From contig CAZCVI010000071.1 of assembly GCA_964502145.1 (NCBI GenBank), positions 1 to 38,968 of the forward strand: a DNA stretch of 38,968 bases, written 5' to 3'. Below are positions 32,247-38,968 of the stretch, piece by piece. The notes under the pieces were generated by a model, which saw nothing but the letters and a program-made list of their open reading frames with translations, ran no database searches and was not told where the DNA came from. Each line of letters starts with the position of its first letter. Within the stretch, counting starts at the first letter, position 1. The position numbers were made by a program, and so were the translations under genes. Origin of the DNA: CAZCVI01 sp964502145 (GTDB lineage: Bacteria; Acidobacteriota; Aminicenantia; UBA2199).

Positions 32247-33737
32247 TTAACCGACGCTTCCTTCTAATTTAAGTTCCAAGAGACGTTGTGCTTCAACGGC
32301 GAACTCCATGGGTAGTTCTTTGAAGACTTCTTTGCAAAAGCCATTAACAATCATATTCACAGCATCTTCAACGCTGAGGCCGCGTTGTTGGAGATAAAAC
32401 AACTGGTCCTCGCCAATTTTAGAGGTAGTGGCTTCATGTTCGACGCTGCTGGAATTGTTTTCGACTTCAAGGTAGGGGAAGGTGTGGGCCCCGCATTGAT
32501 TGCCAATGAGTAGTGAATCGCATTGGGAATGATTGCGGGCGTTTTCAGCGTTGGGTGTGATGCGCACGAGGCCGCGGTACGAATTATTGCCGTGGCCAGC
32601 CGAAATTCCCTTGGAAACTATGGTACTGCGGGTATTTTTGCCGATATGGATCATTTTGGTACCGGTATCGGCCTGCTGGTAGTTGTTGGCGAGGGCGACG
32701 GAATAAAATTCGCCCACGGAATTGTCACCGCGTAAGATGCAACCGGGATATTTCCAGGTAATAGCAGAACCGGTTTCAACTTGGGTCCAAGATATCTTGG
32801 AATTCACGCCTTTGCACAGGCCGCGTTTAGTTACAAAGTTGTATATGCCACCTTTGCCTTCTTTATCGCCGGGGTACCAGTTCTGGATAGTGGAATATTT
32901 GATATAGGCATTATCCATGGCCACGAGTTCCACCACGGCGGCGTGCAACTGGTTTTCATCGCGCATGGGAGCGGTGCAACCTTCGAGGTAACTGACGGAA
33001 CTGCCTTCCTCGGCGACGATCAGGGTGCGTTCAAATTGGCCGGTATTGGCGGTATTGATGCGGAAATAACTGGAGAGTTCCATGGGGCAAGTAACGCCTT
33101 TAGGTATATAACAAAAGGTGCCATCGCTAAACACGGCGGAATTTAAGGAGGCGAAAAAATTGTCGCGATAGGGCACGACGGAACCGAGGTATTTCTTGAT
33201 CAAGTCGGGGTGATCTTGGACGGCCTCGCTAAAGGAACAAAAAATAATACCCATGCCCGCGAGTTTCTTGCGGAAGGTAGTGGCGACAGAAACACTGTCG
33301 AACACGGCGTCCACTGCAACACCGGCGAGCATTTTTTGTTCTAACAAGGGAATACCGAGCTTGTCGAACGTTTTTAACAACTCTTCATCGACCTGGTCGA
33401 GGCCCGCCAATTTGGGTTTCTTTTTGGGTGCGGCATAATAGATAATATCCTGGAAATTGATGGGATTGATATTGAGGTTGGCCCATTGGGGGAACTTCAT
33501 GGTCTGCCAGTACCGAAAGGCTTGCAACCGCCATTCCAAAAGAAATTGGGGTTCGTTTTTCTTAAGGGAAATCACACGGATGACATCCTCGTTTAATCCT
33601 TTAGGAATGGCATCCATTTCGATAAGGGTCTCAAAACCGTACTTGTACTCGCGATTGGTCAATTCCTCGATGACTTGACTTTCGCTGACTGGGGCTGAGC
33701 CCTTTATGTTGGGACTTGCTACTAGATTTTCGATCAT
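32247..33737 (-). CDS. sufB: Fe-S assembly protein SufB
   Basis: SufB is the core scaffold subunit on which the nascent Fe-S cluster forms. The 496-residue product has the conserved central regions YIPKGVTCPMELSSYFRIN and EEGSSVSYLEGCTAP, GKNTRSTIVSKGISAG near 380, and a C-terminal QRGLSVEDAVNMIVNGF. AAGGAG precedes the ATG. The gene is 28 bp after the Rrf2 regulator and is the first structural gene of the operon. Confidence 0.97.
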   Translation of the reverse strand: MIENLVASPNIKGSAPVSESQVIEELTNREYKYGFETLIEMDAIPKGLNEDVIRVISLKKNEPQFLLEWRLQAFRYWQTMKFPQWANLNINPINFQDIIYYAAPKKKPKLAGLDQVDEELLKTFDKLGIPLLEQKMLAGVAVDAVFDSVSVATTFRKKLAGMGIIFCSFSEAVQDHPDLIKKYLGSVVPYRDNFFASLNSAVFSDGTFCYIPKGVTCPMELSSYFRINTANTGQFERTLIVAEEGSSVSYLEGCTAPMRDENQLHAAVVELVAMDNAYIKYSTIQNWYPGDKEGKGGIYNFVTKRGLCKGVNSKISWTQVETGSAITWKYPGCILRGDNSVGEFYSVALANNYQQADTGTKMIHIGKNTRSTIVSKGISAGHGNNSYRGLVRITPNAENARNHSQCDSLLIGNQCGAHTFPYLEVENNSSSVEHEATTSKIGEDQLFYLQQRGLSVEDAVNMIVNGFCKEVFKELPMEFAVEAQRLLELKLEGSVG

Positions 33738-33765
33738 GATTTTTACTCCTTACTCTTTTATTGTC

Positions 33766-34170
33766 TTAATTGGCAGCAATATCTGCCAGAGTAATCTCGC
33801 TCATACTTTTCTTCATTATTTTACCGAATTTATACCAGATACTTTTTACCCGGCAGGCGTCGTGCATCTCGCAACTGTTACCGGCTTTTTGGTAGCACTG
33901 GCCCTCTTGGTATTCGGGGTCATCAACAGCGATATAAATATCCCACAGGGTGATTTCCTGGGGTAAACGATTGAGAACAAAGCCACCGCCAGGTCCACGG
34001 ACACTGGAAATGAGCTCCTTCTTTTGCAAACCAATGAATATCTTCTCCAAAAAATGTTCGGATATTCCTTGTTTTTGGGATATTTGTTTACGGGTCACGG
34101 GTCTGCCTGCTTCACAGCACACCTCGTGCAACGCTCGCAATGCGTATTCGGTTTTTAAGGTAATATTCAT
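33766..34170 (-). CDS. Rrf2 family regulator of the suf operon (SufR/IscR-like)
   Basis: A 134-residue winged-helix regulator. The DNA-binding part (MNITLKTEYALRAL, then RKQISQKQGISEHFLEKIF and VRGPGGGF) is typical of Rrf2 proteins. The C-terminal part has three cysteines spaced CX7CX5C (CYQKAGNSCEMHDAC), close to but not the same as IscR (CX5CX5C) and NsrR (CX8CX5C). A bound [2Fe-2S] cluster is likely. I chose the ATG at 34170 because the conserved Rrf2 start lies there and AGGAAG precedes it. A frame from 34236 would add 22 residues without homology and read over most of the leader. It heads the suf operon, so it probably senses Fe-S status and represses its own operon through the repeat at 34251. 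Confidence 0.92.
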   Translation of the reverse strand: MNITLKTEYALRALHEVCCEAGRPVTRKQISQKQGISEHFLEKIFIGLQKKELISSVRGPGGGFVLNRLPQEITLWDIYIAVDDPEYQEGQCYQKAGNSCEMHDACRVKSIWYKFGKIMKKSMSEITLADIAAN

Positions 34171-34245
34171 TTTTACTGCTTCCTGCTTTGATTTGCTTGG
34201 CTTCGCTTGGATAATTCCTGGCGTTATGCAAACCAAAACAGTACT

Positions 34246-34281
34246 ATTGTATAATAGTTGCCTTATCCTGTCAACTATTAT
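34246..34281 (-). promoter_or_regulatory. suf operon promoter with overlapping operator
   Basis: On the minus strand TTGACA (34274-34269) is followed after 17 bp by TACAAT (34251-34246). A perfect inverted repeat of 10-bp arms, ATAATAGTTG (34251-34260) and CAACTATTAT (34272-34281), spaced by 11 bp, overlaps both elements. A dimeric repressor bound there would block RNA polymerase. The regulator encoded as first gene (Rrf2) is the obvious candidate. Confidence 0.75.
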
Positions 34282-34309
34282 TCTGTTTTTCTTTTAAAAA
34301 GATTTTTTT

Positions 34310-34468
34310 CAATGCTTCCGGCATTGGTGTCCCCCCATATTTTTCTCACTTAATCAAGATTGGGTTGTTGGTCAACAACAAATATAGAACTGACTAGTAT
34401 TCCCAGTCAGCGTTATATCTAAAAGGTTCTCAGAACCCCTTTTCCTCTTATAACGAATATTAGTTCGT
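34310..34468. other. Run of consecutive hairpins upstream of cinA
   Basis: Five inverted repeats follow one another: CAATGC/GCATTG (34310-34326), GTTGTTG/CAACAAC (34364-34379), ATATA..CTGACT/AGTCAG..TATAT (34382-34418), AAAAGGTTCT/AGAACCCCTTTT (34421-34443, two-base bulge) and ACGAA/TTCGT (34453-34468). None has a normal T-tract. They fill the 449-bp gap between suf and cinA. The remaining part to 34619 is featureless to me apart from the 12-bp palindrome AGATTGCAATCT at 34573. Could be a structured RNA or a recombination site. Confidence 0.4.
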
Positions 34469-34619
34469 GATAACCTTTCACCATAAGACTTTTGCCTACA
34501 TTGGAGACGAAAAAATGGGGGGAATGTCAGCACTGCCACCCTTGACCACATCTGTACTTTGAACTACAATGTAGATTGCAATCTAATTTACATAAAAAAA
34601 ATACAATAGGTGAAAACGA

Positions 34620-35954
34620 ATGAGAGCAATAATAATCGCTGTAGGCAGCGAGATGGTGGAACGTCATTCCATTGATACTAATTCCCTGCATATTCAATTC
34701 AAATTGATGGAAAAGGGTATCCTAACGGATTGGAAAGTGGTGGTGCGCGACGATATAGAACAATTAAGCTGGTTGGTAAAAAATGCTTGTAAACGTACCC
34801 AGGTGGTAATCATCACGGGCGGTTTGGGCCCCACTGAAGACGACCTGACGCGGGAAGCGGTGGCCCTGGCCTTAAAGAAAGAACTGGTCTTCAAAGAAGA
34901 CATCCAAGCAGAACTGGAAGAACGATTTCGCCGCCGTGGTATACCCATGCCCGCCATTAATACCCGTCAAGCATTTATTATCGAAGGCGCTGAAGTGATC
35001 CCCAATACCATTGGCACTGCCCCAGGGCTCTTTATCAATGATGAAGGCTGTCGCCTGCTCCTGCTGCCCGGCCCCCCGGAAGAGATGAAACCGATGTTCG
35101 CGAAAGTGCTGGACGAAAAAATCGCCCCGCTATGCAATTTCTTTATCTATAAACGCAGTTTCAAATTCGGTGGCGTGGCCGAATCGGTTGTGGATGCGAT
35201 GATTGCTGACGTGTATACCAAATTCAAAAATCCCAAAACCACTATCCTGGCCTCCCCCGGCGTAATCGAAGTCCACCTGCTGGGCCGCTCTCGCAAATCT
35301 GTGGAAGAAGCACATACTCTCACGGATGAACTGGCGGAAAAGATTAAAACCATCATGAAAGACCACCTGCTCACGGAAAAAGATATCTCTATCGAAGAAT
35401 ACATTGTCTCCTCATTAATTGCCGCCCACGTCACCCTGAGCGTGGCGGAAAGTTGCACGGGTGGGGGACTGGGTAACCGTATTACGGACGTGCCCGGCAG
35501 CTCGGAAATTTTTCTGGGTGGCGTGATCGCTTACTCCAATGAATTAAAAATGAAACTGCTGGGCGTCAAAGAAGAAACTCTGGCCCACCATGGCGCGGTC
35601 TCCAAAGAAACAGCCAAAGAAATGGCCCATGGCATCCGCCAACTCACGGGTTCGGACATCGGTATAGCGATTACGGGCATTGCTGGCCCGGGCGGTGATA
35701 CACCGGGGAAACCAATCGGTCTGGTGTTCATGCATCTGGCGTCTGCGGATACGGACATAGGCATTTACCAGCTCTTTCCTGGCCCCAGAGATATCATCAA
35801 AAAAAGAAGCGTCAACTATTGCCTCAACTTGATTGATCAATATTTGAAAAAAAAGCCCCCGCTCAAAAATGAACCCCATGGGGAAACAATTATTGAGACT
35901 CATGTGGAACCCAAAAAAGAAGCGGGGGAAACCAACGGGGAAAAGTCCGAGTAG
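34620..35954 (+). CDS. cinA: CinA family protein (NMN amidase/competence-damage)
   Basis: A 444-residue two-domain CinA protein. The N-terminal MoeA/MogA-like domain (IIAVGSEMVE, then VVIITGGLGPTEDDLTREAV) is followed by the C-terminal amidase domain (VAESCTGGGLGNRITDVPGS near 274, and ITGIAGPGGDTPGKPIGLV near 350). In bacteria the amidase converts nicotinamide mononucleotide to nicotinic acid mononucleotide; the N-terminal domain has ADP-ribose pyrophosphatase activity in some members. CinA is induced with competence in Gram-positive bacteria. The final 25 residues are a Lys/Glu/Pro-rich tail not usual in the family. AGGTG lies before the ATG. The next gene begins 6 bp downstream, so the two form an operon. 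Confidence 0.93.
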   Translation: MRAIIIAVGSEMVERHSIDTNSLHIQFKLMEKGILTDWKVVVRDDIEQLSWLVKNACKRTQVVIITGGLGPTEDDLTREAVALALKKELVFKEDIQAELEERFRRRGIPMPAINTRQAFIIEGAEVIPNTIGTAPGLFINDEGCRLLLLPGPPEEMKPMFAKVLDEKIAPLCNFFIYKRSFKFGGVAESVVDAMIADVYTKFKNPKTTILASPGVIEVHLLGRSRKSVEEAHTLTDELAEKIKTIMKDHLLTEKDISIEEYIVSSLIAAHVTLSVAESCTGGGLGNRITDVPGSSEIFLGGVIAYSNELKMKLLGVKEETLAHHGAVSKETAKEMAHGIRQLTGSDIGIAITGIAGPGGDTPGKPIGLVFMHLASADTDIGIYQLFPGPRDIIKKRSVNYCLNLIDQYLKKKPPLKNEPHGETIIETHVEPKKEAGETNGEKSE

Positions 35955-35959
35955 CAGCA

Positions 35960-36688
35960 ATGTGGTGCCCGGACGAAACCGATATCACGGAGAATTACTT
36001 TTATAAACGGAAAGTAATTGTCTGCCAACCGAAAAAAGGCTACCGCTTTTCAATTGACGCCCCTATACTGGCCGATTTTTTACCCTTTGCACCTAGCCAA
36101 AAGGCTTTGGAAATAGGCACGGGGTCCGGTATTGTCGCCCTACTGGCCCTGTACCAGAATAAATTCGCCACGATTTATGGGGTGGAAATCCAGGAAACGC
36201 TGAGCCACTTGGCCAGTCTCAATGCTAAAAAAAACGGGTATACAGAGAATCTTACAGTGATTACCCGGGATTTTAAAGAAATCTACCAGGATTTTTCCGG
36301 GATACACCATATTTTTGCCAACCCGCCCTACTTCGAAACCCACCGCGGCCACTTGAGCCCTAACGCGGAAATCAGGGATGCTAAAAGCGAAACCCGGCTC
36401 ACTCTTAAAGAATTATTGCGCTACACCCACGCGATTCTGGACAGAAATGGCACTCTTGATCTTATTCTTCCTTATGCCAGATACAAAGAAACCATGGATA
36501 GCGCCGCGAAAATAGGGTTTTCGCCGACCCGGTTGCGGGAGGTTTTTTCATTTAAAGATGGAAAACCAGAGCGTTTTCTGGTACAATTAAGCTCTAATAC
36601 ACTTTCTTTAGAAAAATTGCCGCCATTGATTGTCTTTAAAGAAAAAGGCGTGTATACAGAAGAAATGGATAAGATATTAACCGGATGA
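35960..36688 (+). CDS. TrmN6-like tRNA1(Val) adenine-N6-methyltransferase
   Basis: A 242-residue class I SAM-dependent methyltransferase with the EIGTGSGIVALLAL SAM-binding loop (residues 51-64) and the catalytic NPPYF near 121, the signature of N6-adenine methylation. The overall pattern, including PKKGYRFSIDAPILADF at the start and the RNA-binding LSPNAEIRDAKSE after the NPPY motif, matches the YfiC/TrmN6 group, which modifies adenine 37 of tRNA1(Val). Length is typical. It starts 6 bp after cinA. The substrate assignment is by family resemblance. Confidence 0.85.
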   Translation: MWCPDETDITENYFYKRKVIVCQPKKGYRFSIDAPILADFLPFAPSQKALEIGTGSGIVALLALYQNKFATIYGVEIQETLSHLASLNAKKNGYTENLTVITRDFKEIYQDFSGIHHIFANPPYFETHRGHLSPNAEIRDAKSETRLTLKELLRYTHAILDRNGTLDLILPYARYKETMDSAAKIGFSPTRLREVFSFKDGKPERFLVQLSSNTLSLEKLPPLIVFKEKGVYTEEMDKILTG

Positions 36689-36735
36689 TCGGAACAAGAT
36701 AATAGTAACCGGATAAAAAATTGACAGGACAAAAA

Positions 36736-37560
36736 ATGAAAGAAAAAATAAAAGAACTGTTTAGACACCGACACTTGGTATCCACCTTGGTGACCAGGGA
36801 ATTAAAGGCACGGTATCGGGGCACCGTATTTGGTTTTTTATGGAGTTTTTTAAATCCACTGTTATTGATGACTGTCTATGCCATTGTTTTTGGTATGATT
36901 CTGAAGGGCAGCAGTGGCCGTATGGCGGGCGGTGAAATAGTGGGTATTGATTATGCCATATTTTTATTTGCCGGTCTGTTACCTTGGTTGTGGTTCAGTT
37001 CCTCTATTCTGGAAAGCGCCAACGTGCTTTTTGTGCATGGCAACCTGATCAAAAAAATCCAGTTCCCCTTGGAAGTACTACCCATCATGGTGGTAATCAC
37101 GAATCTCGTGCATTTTCTCCTCGGACTGCCTATCCTGATTTTATTGCTGCTGGTTTTTGGTAAAACGCTTCACCTGACGTGGTGGGTGTTCTTCTTTCCG
37201 ATCGCTGTTTTTGTGCAATTCGTGTTTACCATGGGACTTTGTTTCCTCGTTTCCGCCCTCACCGTCCACTTCCGCGATTTAAAAGACATCCTATCCAACC
37301 TCATGACCCTCTGGTTTTTTGCCACGCCCATTATTTATCCTTTCATGGCCGAGTCCATTCAAAACCATAAAGCCCTGGTCTGGGTACTGACCTTAAACCC
37401 CATGACTCATATTATTGAAGCCTATCATTATTCCTTTGTCTTCGGCAAACTGCCCCACTGGAAAAAGCTTCCCGTAACCCTGCTGGTAGGCTTGCTCTTT
37501 TTTTACCTGGGCTACCTGATCTTCGATAGACTAAGAGACACATTTGTAGAAGAGGTATAA
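36736..37560 (+). CDS. ABC-2 type polysaccharide export permease (Wzm/TagG family)
   Basis: A 274-residue integral membrane protein with a short cytoplasmic N-terminus carrying the family signature LVTRELKARYRGTVFGFLWS, then about six hydrophobic helices. The last loop segment ATPIIYPFM is also typical. Such permeases export O-antigen, teichoic acid or other glycans from the cytoplasm, with an ATPase partner. I chose the ATG at 36736, which follows AGGA by 6 bp; a TTG at 36721 would add five residues. The ATPase gene begins 2 bp after its stop. The glycosyltransferases that make the substrate would lie beyond the right edge. Confidence 0.93.
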   Translation: MKEKIKELFRHRHLVSTLVTRELKARYRGTVFGFLWSFLNPLLLMTVYAIVFGMILKGSSGRMAGGEIVGIDYAIFLFAGLLPWLWFSSSILESANVLFVHGNLIKKIQFPLEVLPIMVVITNLVHFLLGLPILILLLLVFGKTLHLTWWVFFFPIAVFVQFVFTMGLCFLVSALTVHFRDLKDILSNLMTLWFFATPIIYPFMAESIQNHKALVWVLTLNPMTHIIEAYHYSFVFGKLPHWKKLPVTLLVGLLFFYLGYLIFDRLRDTFVEEV

Positions 37561-37562
37561 CC

Positions 37563-38909
37563 ATGAGCACTATAAATCCCATAACTCCCATAATTCCCAT
37601 AACTCCCATAATTCCCATTAATCCCATTAACCCGGTTGTGGCCAACGATCTGGTTAAATATTACAAGAAGTACTCCCACAAGCATAAATTCTTAACTCTC
37701 AAAAGCGCCATGGTCAGTCGCACGCTGTTCACCGATCTAAAACAAGATGAGAAATTTGCTGCCCTCAAGGGTGTCAGTTTTGAAGTGGAGCAGGGCAAAA
37801 CCCTGAGCATTATCGGTGAGAACGGTTCGGGCAAAAGTACCTTGCTTAAGATACTGGCGGGTATTTCCAAACCCACTGCTGGAAAGATTATGACACGCGG
37901 GCGTATTTCGGCATTGATTGAACTGGGCGCAGGCTTTCACCCGGAGATATCGGGCCGGGAAAATATCTTTATCAATGGGATTATCCTGGGACTAACCAAA
38001 AAACGCATCCAAGAGAAATTGGACGACATTATTAAATTCGCCGAGTTGGAAGAGTTTATTGATAACCCAGTGAAGTCCTATTCTTCTGGCATGTACATGC
38101 GGTTGGGTTTCTCTATCGCTATTAATGTGGACCCGGACATCCTGCTCATCGACGAGGTGCTGGCTGTGGGCGATGCGTCGTTTGTGCCCAAATGCCTGGA
38201 TAAAATTAACGAGTTCAAGCGGAGCGGTAAAACCATTATTTTCGTCAGCCACGACCTTTCCACGGTAGATCGCATTAGCGATGAAGTGATCTGGCTGAAA
38301 GATGGTAAAATCGAGATGCAGGGTTATCCCAAACGGGTCATTGATACCTATCTGGAATACATCGGTAAAAAAGATGAGAAAAAAGCGGGCCTCAAACACC
38401 AGGAAGAAGAAAAAGCGGGGGAAAAAGATATTGAAAAACGCTGGGGAAGCCGGGAAATCGAAATCAATAACGTTAAAATGATTGATACGCTGGGTAAAGA
38501 AAAATATATTTACGAGGCTACAGAACCCTTCTCCATCGAATTCGATGTCACGGCCCAAAAAGAAGAAAAAGATTTTGTTTTTGGTATCGCTATTTTTAAC
38601 ACCGAGGGTGTCCTCTGTTATGGTTCCAATACTTTTATCGAGGATTATGTGTCCCAGGTGATCTCTGGGTTCGGTCATATCAAAATCAATGTTCCAAGCC
38701 TTAATCTGATTAATGGCAGCTATTTTCTGGATGTTGCCGTGCATAAACGGGATGGCTACCCATTTGATTACCATCACTTCCAGTACACCTTCCATGTCAC
38801 CTCTACTTTTAAGGACGTTGGTATAGCCCGTGTTCCCCACCAATGGGAATTCTCCAAGAACATCCAATTGGGGATAAAAGCCAGTGACCCAAAAGAAACA
38901 GACGCTTGA
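37563..38909 (+). CDS. ABC polysaccharide export ATPase with C-terminal substrate domain (Wzt-like)
   Basis: A 448-residue ATPase partner of the preceding permease. Walker A GENGSGKST lies near residues 87-95, the signature SSGMYMRLGFS near 175, and Walker B DILLIDEVLAVGDASF near 190-205. The C-terminal part (about 290-440) looks like the Wzt beta-sandwich that recognises the non-reducing end of the O-antigen. The N-terminus is odd: about 20 residues are a Pro-Ile repeat (NPITPIIPITPI and so on) made by a 9-bp tandem repeat at the start of the gene. The ABC domain begins near residue 26 (VVANDLVKYYKKYS). There is no good ribosome site before the ATG; translation probably follows from the permease stop 2 bp upstream. 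The sugar polymer is unknown. Confidence 0.93.
   Translation: MSTINPITPIIPITPIIPINPINPVVANDLVKYYKKYSHKHKFLTLKSAMVSRTLFTDLKQDEKFAALKGVSFEVEQGKTLSIIGENGSGKSTLLKILAGISKPTAGKIMTRGRISALIELGAGFHPEISGRENIFINGIILGLTKKRIQEKLDDIIKFAELEEFIDNPVKSYSSGMYMRLGFSIAINVDPDILLIDEVLAVGDASFVPKCLDKINEFKRSGKTIIFVSHDLSTVDRISDEVIWLKDGKIEMQGYPKRVIDTYLEYIGKKDEKKAGLKHQEEEKAGEKDIEKRWGSREIEINNVKMIDTLGKEKYIYEATEPFSIEFDVTAQKEEKDFVFGIAIFNTEGVLCYGSNTFIEDYVSQVISGFGHIKINVPSLNLINGSYFLDVAVHKRDGYPFDYHHFQYTFHVTSTFKDVGIARVPHQWEFSKNIQLGIKASDPKETDA
37575..37628 (+). repeat. In-frame 9-bp tandem repeat at the start of the ABC ATPase gene
   Basis: Six 9-bp units of the form A(A/C/T)TCCCAT(A/T) at 37575-37628 encode the three-residue unit X-Pro-Ile. 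The unit is close to the intergenic TTCCCATAT tract at 8551. Repeat copy number could vary by slippage without frameshift because the unit is a multiple of three. Confidence 0.85.
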
Positions 38910-38968
38910 TTCCTGTATCTATTCAGTTTTTTGGCAATAGGAATTGATAAGATTCCTATAAGTCTCGA

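Noticed and set aside
31749..33146. Plus-strand frames of 105-121 residues opposite sufB and sufC
   Set aside because: Antisense shadows of well-conserved Suf genes.
34573..34584. Palindrome AGATTGCAATCT, also present at 141-152
   Set aside because: Two copies of a 12-bp palindrome far apart with different flanks; could be chance and neither has a clear promoter relation.
34602..34607. TACAAT as a -10 for cinA
   Set aside because: It would leave only about 6 bases before the ATG and place the AGGTG ribosome site outside the transcript; the only -35-like word is 20 bp away.
37992..38867. 291-residue minus-strand frame opposite the ABC ATPase
   Set aside because: Antisense to clear Walker and Wzt regions; Phe/Ile-rich and without family resemblance.

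Overview
The window is chromosomal DNA, at a guess about 44% GC, from a Gram-negative-type bacterium. It encodes an outer-membrane-type beta-barrel protein, type IV pilus or type II secretion minor pilins, a propeller histidine kinase with a periplasmic sensor, and a Wzm/Wzt-type polysaccharide exporter. Two ribosomal peptide (RiPP) loci, secreted S74 fibre proteins and a DUF5916 protein give it the flavour of an uncultivated Acidobacteriota/Aminicenantes-like or Bacteroidota-like lineage. That placement is inference: there is no rRNA or ribosomal protein gene here to anchor it.

Layout. 1-740: an orphan lanthipeptide-like precursor with its own promoter and terminator. 751-4645 (minus): pyruvate kinase and phosphoketolase operon. 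4.9-12.2 kb (plus): housekeeping genes, namely a PilZ protein, a TrmJ-like rRNA/tRNA methyltransferase, cysS, a small secreted protein, tRNA-Leu(CAG), purN, a membrane-anchored protein and recG. 12.5-16.0 kb: two tandem paralogous secreted proteins with C-terminal S74 intramolecular chaperone domains, each with its own promoter and terminator. 16.2-19.6 kb (minus): a two-propeller sensor histidine kinase. 19.9-21.8 kb (plus): a compact, apparently undescribed RiPP locus with a strong promoter, a 46-residue peptide, a strong terminator and a radical SAM/SPASM maturase with a PqqD-like N-terminal domain. 21.8-24.0 kb (minus): DUF5916 outer-membrane protein. 24.2-27.2 kb (minus): four minor pilin/pseudopilin genes. 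27.6-28.3 kb (plus): a ComEA-like DNA-binding protein, a 136-bp inverted-repeat element and a DUF6429 protein. 28.4-34.2 kb (minus): a complete rrf2-sufB-sufC-sufD-sufS-sufU operon. 34.6-38.9 kb (plus): CinA, a TrmN6-like methyltransferase and the ABC exporter pair.

How parts work together. The suf genes form one Fe-S cluster assembly operon whose first gene is a probable Fe-S-sensing Rrf2 repressor, and a perfect 10-bp inverted repeat lies directly over its promoter. The radical SAM enzyme would need Fe-S clusters. The pilins, ComEA, CinA and RecG together suggest DNA uptake and recombination. Pyruvate kinase and phosphoketolase would link xylulose-5-P/fructose-6-P cleavage to lower glycolysis. 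The most promising novelty is the radical SAM/SPASM RiPP locus. Also notable are a family of 9-bp tandem repeats, one tract of which forms the start of the ABC ATPase gene, and several unexplained inverted-repeat structures between genes.
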